From an uncultured Flavobacteriales bacterium (lineage in GTDB: Bacteria > Bacteroidota > Bacteroidia > Flavobacteriales_D > Sanyastnellaceae), in contig CALGEI010000054.1 in the NCBI GenBank assembly GCA_937881575.1, forward strand, positions 1 to 62,105: a DNA stretch of 62,105 bases, read 5' to 3'. Both the position numbers and the translations under genes were made by a program. This document shows positions 56,801-62,105 of this stretch, in pieces. Under the pieces are notes generated by a model that was not told the origin of the DNA, did not search any database, and worked only from the letters and a program-made list of their open reading frames with translations. How positions within the stretch are numbered: position 1 is the first letter of the stretch; every line of letters begins with the position of its first letter.

Positions 56801-58562
56801 AACCTCCAAGCAAGCCGAAGTCTATGAACCAACCGCCGCTAGGGAAACCGACTGGAGGAGGCAACACGCCGTAATAGTTCGACGCAACCTGATCACCATA
56901 TACCGTACCGAATTCGTCAGTTATAATAAGAGCGATTTCATTATCCGCTGTACCTCCACCGGAAGACAAAATGTAGCAGCCCAATGCAACGCAATGGAAA
57001 TCAGTTGCTACACCATTGATATACAAGTCGGCATCGTCCCAGTTTCCAGAAACAGAAGTCACTCCATCGTAGCTATCGATGTAGTATGAAGCTCCGTTCC
57101 AACCGTCACCTCCGAGGTCGTACATCTCGACATTCAAAACATTCGTGCCTGCTTCACAGTAAACGCAAGAACCTGGGTTCTCCTGGGTCGCAGTAGGGTC
57201 GAAGTTGGCAGCAGTCACGTCCATACAACCAATGCAACTGTAGTCACAAGAACCATCATCCAAGTTGGCTGTGTCCTCAAAATTACAGGCCAAGTCATCT
57301 GTGCAACCCGGGAATGCTGGCAAGCAGAAGTCGCTTGATTCGCTTGAACCAAATTGTGAACCAGAAGCGAGGGACGTTCCGTTCGCATCAGACACGCTGT
57401 ATGAACCATTACCATAAGAACAGCACATACCATCGCCGAATGAATCGTACATGGTAAACGTGTAGCATGTCTCATTCACACAGAAATCTCCACCTACTGA
57501 ACCGCCACTAGCGATCATCATGCCTTCAGCATCGACAAGATCCCAAGATGTTTCACCTGGATAGTTGTCTGGAGTGATGGAAATCGTAATCGCTTCAAAC
57601 GCACAAGACTCATCATCAATCTGCGCAGCAGGATCAAAGTTACAAGCCGTTGCATCTGTACAACCTACATACTGGCAAGAACCATCGTCCTCTGTTGCAA
57701 ACGGGTCAAAGTTTGACGCCGCAGAATCAACACAACCTGGGAAAGCACAAGCAGCTACCCAGTCAATAGGCGTGTAGCCTGATGACGCGCAAGAGCCAGA
57801 GCCGTCTGAGTCCATGACGATGTTCACAACACCGGTTGGAGACTCGATAAAGGTGCCAGAGATGTCCTGGTTACCCGCTACAGATGAGAATCCTGTTGAC
57901 CACAAGATGTTGGCCGTAGCCAAGTCCAATCCATCATACACATAGATTTGATCCCAGTAGTCCTCAATTTGACCAGAGTTGATCAACAAGAAGATGGATT
58001 GTCCCGCAGGAGCAACCGCGTAACCATAGGATACAAAGTTTTGGCTATTGCCATAGCAAAAGTTGCCAGCCCAATCGCATGAAGGAAACTCGCAAGAGCC
58101 ATCGTCTTCACCAGCATCCGGGTTGAAGTTGATTGCCTCAGCGTCAGTGCAACCTGGAATCAATTCGACACCAATGCAGAAGTCTGTTGATTCAGCTCCA
58201 CCAAAATCACCGCCTGAAGCGAGGACGTTGCCGTCTACATCAGTCAATGAATATGATCCATCACCCCAAGCGCAGCACATGCCATCATTGTACTGGTCAT
58301 ACATGGTCAATGTGTAACAAGCGTCTACTAAGCACACAACTGCTTCCGCAGTCGTCCCAGAGTAATCACCTGGAGCAGCGGATGCAATGACGTTTCCTGC
58401 GCCATCGGCAATATCCCAACTGGTTTCACTTGCATAGTTATCGAACACAAGTGACAAAGTCACTTCGTTGGCAGCACACTGCCCATAGGCCGCGGGTGCT
58501 GAGTAAAGATAAAGCGCGAACATCGCTACGATGCCACAACACTTTGTAAACGTGTTAAACAT
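53883..58562 (-). CDS. Giant secreted cysteine-rich repeat protein (1559 aa)
   Basis: A signal peptide (cleavage near AAYGQ, residue 28) starts a very acidic, cysteine-rich extracellular protein. It has twelve ~35-aa units of the pattern GCTDxxAxNFxxxAxxDDGSC, about six beta-domains with the MYDSFGDGMCC / DSFGDGWNG theme, a CUB-like region (about residues 155-270) and pre-peptidase-like beta-domains with GVWYEF or AVWFTF strands (about 630-950). It ends with the same Cys-bracketed EF-hand module as its three neighbours and has no type A T9SS tail. Paired cysteines suggest disulfide-stabilised units. Function unknown; a surface or matrix protein is plausible. Nothing in it suggests an enzyme. 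Confidence 0.88.
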   Translation of the reverse strand: MFNTFTKCCGIVAMFALYLYSAPAAYGQCAANEVTLSLVFDNYASETSWDIADGAGNVIASAAPGDYSGTTAEAVVCLVDACYTLTMYDQYNDGMCCAWGDGSYSLTDVDGNVLASGGDFGGAESTDFCIGVELIPGCTDAEAINFNPDAGEDDGSCEFPSCDWAGNFCYGNSQNFVSYGYAVAPAGQSIFLLINSGQIEDYWDQIYVYDGLDLATANILWSTGFSSVAGNQDISGTFIESPTGVVNIVMDSDGSGSCASSGYTPIDWVAACAFPGCVDSAASNFDPFATEDDGSCQYVGCTDATACNFDPAAQIDDESCAFEAITISITPDNYPGETSWDLVDAEGMMIASGGSVGGDFCVNETCYTFTMYDSFGDGMCCSYGNGSYSVSDANGTSLASGSQFGSSESSDFCLPAFPGCTDDLACNFEDTANLDDGSCDYSCIGCMDVTAANFDPTATQENPGSCVYCEAGTNVLNVEMYDLGGDGWNGASYYIDSYDGVTSVSGNWDDADLYINGVATDFHCVALGCYILSSGGGTADNEIALIITDEFGTVYGDQVASNYYGVLPPPVGFPSGGWFIDFGLLGGCDFEGCMDEGCFNYNVSVTIDDGSCICPPSNDAIADAEAVFCGALSTGNLSNASDQENVTGLFLGTSITTPGVWYEFNSDSDQQVFANTCDTPTSTSGFADPVSDTKMHVFQYNDEGELELLVGNDDACGLMSSVAFIATTGEDYYIYVSKYSAFSSGSEFLLSVECAACDDIPSNDFCADATPQIDNVTFTGTNCCASPTAIPSFGGTNYAVWFTFNSTDVVSGVDFDTFYFNATNISSGDLTLTIYLAGGDCEALTTYVGCNFTGTCAGSIESFITLEPNTDYYFAVGTTDAETCGEFEFTTQGIFLGCTDADADNYDALANQDDGTCTYTEVPDNDLCENAADLPCGEVIVASMGGATGTGFPDVQCGACAEGENMGYVIVGGGTWDSEITWVLTDADGNVFEGSATSGQWACGMAEGDFVFQGIDSFGDGWNGATATIYFNGNEVLAGVTYAGTGGTSTGTAAEDGTSELTFPAYEGVWYTFAGTGELHTINTCGSVIDTRMHVYSSATADCGDYGCVFQVDGSVAISDNSFATCGFFDQDDAAVQFVSDPALTYYVYVGYDLDGIFDGGGSYQIEMECEEAIYGCFVDVACNYNPEANIDADDCEYTSCACDANPNGIALIIWMADSFGDGWTGGNSGSTGGYEVFDADGNSITAGAIDDAMFIIDEDNFDGAEFGLDVLCLDPGCYSYDFTGAFLWSEEQSWYVSDGTNTLAEGGAAGSLVTESYPFGLGDVTCGCMDDFACNYDVEATDENGTCEYLTCAGCTDETACDFDETATIEDGTCCYGSCVVVTMNDSFGDGWSGCNVLITDLEGNVVIETSLASGSFAQETYCLEDGCYILTTGDDTFNNEPSWSVAGIFGGVVTGGELYGPAYISTGGQNCIEGCDIACACNYDETANILDLSECIFDDCAGCTYADASNYDPAAGNDDGTCQFDLSNPCPADINEDGSVTTADLLLFLGAFGTVCE
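53886..53969 (-). other. C-terminal half-dockerin-like module of the giant protein
   Basis: The last 28 residues: Cys-Pro, the calcium loop D-I-N-E-D-G-S-V-T-T-A-D, the helix DLLLFLGAF, and closing GTVCE. It aligns without gaps to the loops of the FG-GAP/ASPIC paralogues, although the rest of the proteins differ. Confidence 0.7.
54000..58180 (-). repeat. Twelve DDGSC-type cysteine units within the giant protein
   Basis: Twelve copies of a GC(T/M/V)D..A.N(F/Y)....A..DDG(S/T)C unit are distributed through the coding sequence, some adjacent and others separated by beta-domains. They are diverged at the DNA level, so this is an old protein repeat rather than a recent tandem duplication. Four copies depart from the DDG(S/T)C end (for example IDDESC, IDADDC). 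Confidence 0.85.
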
Positions 58563-58919
58563 TTGATTTGGTTTTGGTTAGAATTTTCAGACAATTTGGT
58601 GGGCTCAACTTTTCAAGCCTTTGCAACAACATTTAACTCCACACTAACCGATTGACACACTCTGAAAGCCTTTCACAGCAACAATCGATCTGTTTTCATT
58701 CATCACAGCATATCTAAACTTTGTTAAGAGACACAATGATTCGGGCTAAATGTAGCCCAAGCTTTTAATAAAACCAACAAATCACAACGGAAAATAAGCA
58801 CAGGCGAAAATTACTTCATCGCGGTTTTCAGACAATTGAAAGATTATTCAATGCGATTTACCGAATCTACACCTTGCTCGATTTAAGCTAAAAACTATTG
58901 AGAATGAGCTATTTACAAG
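58563..58919. other. Intergenic region upstream of the giant gene (357 bases)
   Basis: The only gene-free stretch above 300 bases. It is AT-rich compared with its surroundings and must hold the promoter of the minus-strand giant gene, but I find no convincing TTTG/TAnnTTTG pair. One perfect 6-base inverted repeat with a 4-base loop (GGGCTA at 58743-58748, TAGCCC at 58753-58758) may be a regulatory hairpin; it has no T-run. No RNA gene or small ORF is supported. Confidence 0.4.
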
Positions 58920-59462
58920 TTATTGCCACATATCACGGTGCCAACTTGCAGAAAAGTCATGAAAACACTCAACCTCCCAATCTCCCTTGTTTGAGCAAAG
59001 CGCATTCAACACCGCCGTGTCATCTTGAATCAATCCTGCTTTACGAGCCCTCCAAAATGCAGATAAGTTCATCTCTTCCCAAAAATCGGATTCAGCCTGG
59101 CAAAACAAAACACAATCACGCCTTAGCCAGTCAATAGAAGGCGATCCCACTTCACTGAGCCCTTGCATGCATCGAATTGACGCATCAATGGAGCAACCCG
59201 AGGCGCCATGCCGGCTTTCATCCAAGGCAATCGCCACAACCCGTGAACCTTGCAATTTCCAGCTGGCATGGAGCTCTGTGCCGTGGGCAGCCCATTCTGC
59301 TGTGAACCTTTCCAATTCCTCCGCCACACGCTGACACTCTATAGAGGACAACATGCGGTCCGCTACATACAGCCACAATCGACTTGAATCCGACAGGGCG
59401 TTCCATCCACTCCCCTCCAACGCGACCTCCGGAAACCAAGACCCCTTCAGTTTTTCATTCAT
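58920..59462 (-). CDS. Conserved Bacteroidota hypothetical protein (often mislabelled 'ABC transporter ATPase')
   Basis: A 180-aa soluble protein matching a small family restricted, as far as I recall, to Bacteroidota. The conserved blocks are RLWLYVADR, FTAEWAAHG.ELHASW, the VVAIALDESRHGASGCSID stretch and, near the end, NKGDWEVECFHDFSASWH. There is no Walker A or other ATPase motif, so the 'ABC transporter ATPase' label seen on homologues is unsupported. The invariant ASGCSID cysteine is a candidate functional residue. It is divergent from the Wzc-type gene across 203 bases. Confidence 0.75.
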   Translation of the reverse strand: MNEKLKGSWFPEVALEGSGWNALSDSSRLWLYVADRMLSSIECQRVAEELERFTAEWAAHGTELHASWKLQGSRVVAIALDESRHGASGCSIDASIRCMQGLSEVGSPSIDWLRRDCVLFCQAESDFWEEMNLSAFWRARKAGLIQDDTAVLNALCSNKGDWEVECFHDFSASWHRDMWQ

Positions 59463-59665
59463 CCGACGAATTTAATCATGCAATCCCAAAAGACTTGTCT
59501 TCCATAGGAGGGCACTAGAAATCACTTCATTCACCAAAACACATGGACTACAGAAGCACGTGAAATTGCAACTCTACCCTGTTTATAACATGAGCCGTAA
59601 GATTCCACTAAATTCATCCCTTCGTTTTTCCCACACTAATCAATTCCTTGCGAACTTGCGAGCGC

Positions 59666-62105
<2,440 letters not shown>

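Noticed and set aside
54000-58180. Recent DNA-level tandem duplication in the giant gene
   Set aside because: The protein units are similar but the DNA copies are well diverged and irregularly spaced, so this is an old domain repeat.

Overview
The window looks like a chromosomal stretch of a Bacteroidota bacterium, most likely a Flavobacteriia/Flavobacteriales member with a fairly balanced base composition. The main evidence is the PorP/SprF-gldK-gldL-gldM-gldN type IX secretion/gliding locus, a separate gldB-gldC pair next to nadE, a T9SS type A sorting-domain protein, DUF6089 and PorT-type outer-membrane proteins, and the scarcity of Shine-Dalgarno sequences. I cannot name the genus. I see no rRNA, tRNA, insertion sequence, prophage or CRISPR array. 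The sequence is cut inside a gene at both ends: topA on the left, and a Wzc-type tyrosine kinase on the right.

Layout. 1-9.5 kb (+): 3' part of topA, an arginase-fold protein with a degenerate metal site, then PorP/SprF and gldKLMN, closed by a strong terminator. 9.6-12.6 kb (+): an ABC-F ATPase and a DUF6089 barrel protein. 12.6-18.8 kb (-): purL, a triple-PASTA membrane protein, a T9SS cargo protein and an RluA-type pseudouridine synthase. 19.0-22.7 kb (+): dtd, a MazG-like pyrophosphohydrolase and a 969-aa Asp-box (BNR/VPS10-like) secreted protein. 22.7-25.9 kb: nadE and a PorT-like barrel (-), divergent from gldB-gldC (+). 25.9-27.3 kb (-): an alpha/beta hydrolase and engB. 27.3-44.1 kb (+): an almost gap-free division and cell-wall (dcw) cluster, mraZ-rsmH-ftsL-ftsI-murE-mraY-murD-ftsW-murG-murC-ftsQ-ftsA-ftsZ, followed by a YqeY-like gene. 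It is preceded by a textbook array of four MraZ boxes and a set of DnaA-box-like sequences. 44.2-48.2 kb: a YceI lipoprotein, an unusual cytosolic-domain/TM/barrel protein, a nitroreductase (-) and an M28-type metallopeptidase. 48.2-58.6 kb (-): four large secreted proteins. Three are tandem FG-GAP/ASPIC paralogues and one is a 1559-aa repeat protein with twelve cysteine-rich 'DDGSC' units. All four end in the same short cysteine-bracketed, single EF-hand (half-dockerin-like) module. 58.9-62.1 kb: a conserved Bacteroidota hypothetical (-) and a Wzz/Wzc polysaccharide co-polymerase kinase (+). The kinase tail is a Gly-Tyr hexanucleotide repeat that runs off the end of the window.

How it fits together. 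The T9SS genes build the outer-membrane export and gliding machinery. At least one protein here (666 aa) carries a classical T9SS C-terminal signal. The four proteins at 48-58.6 kb do not, and they share a different C-terminal module. This is the best candidate for an undescribed attachment or sorting system. The dcw cluster probably transcribes as one long unit controlled by MraZ. The right-hand end probably begins a capsule or exopolysaccharide locus.
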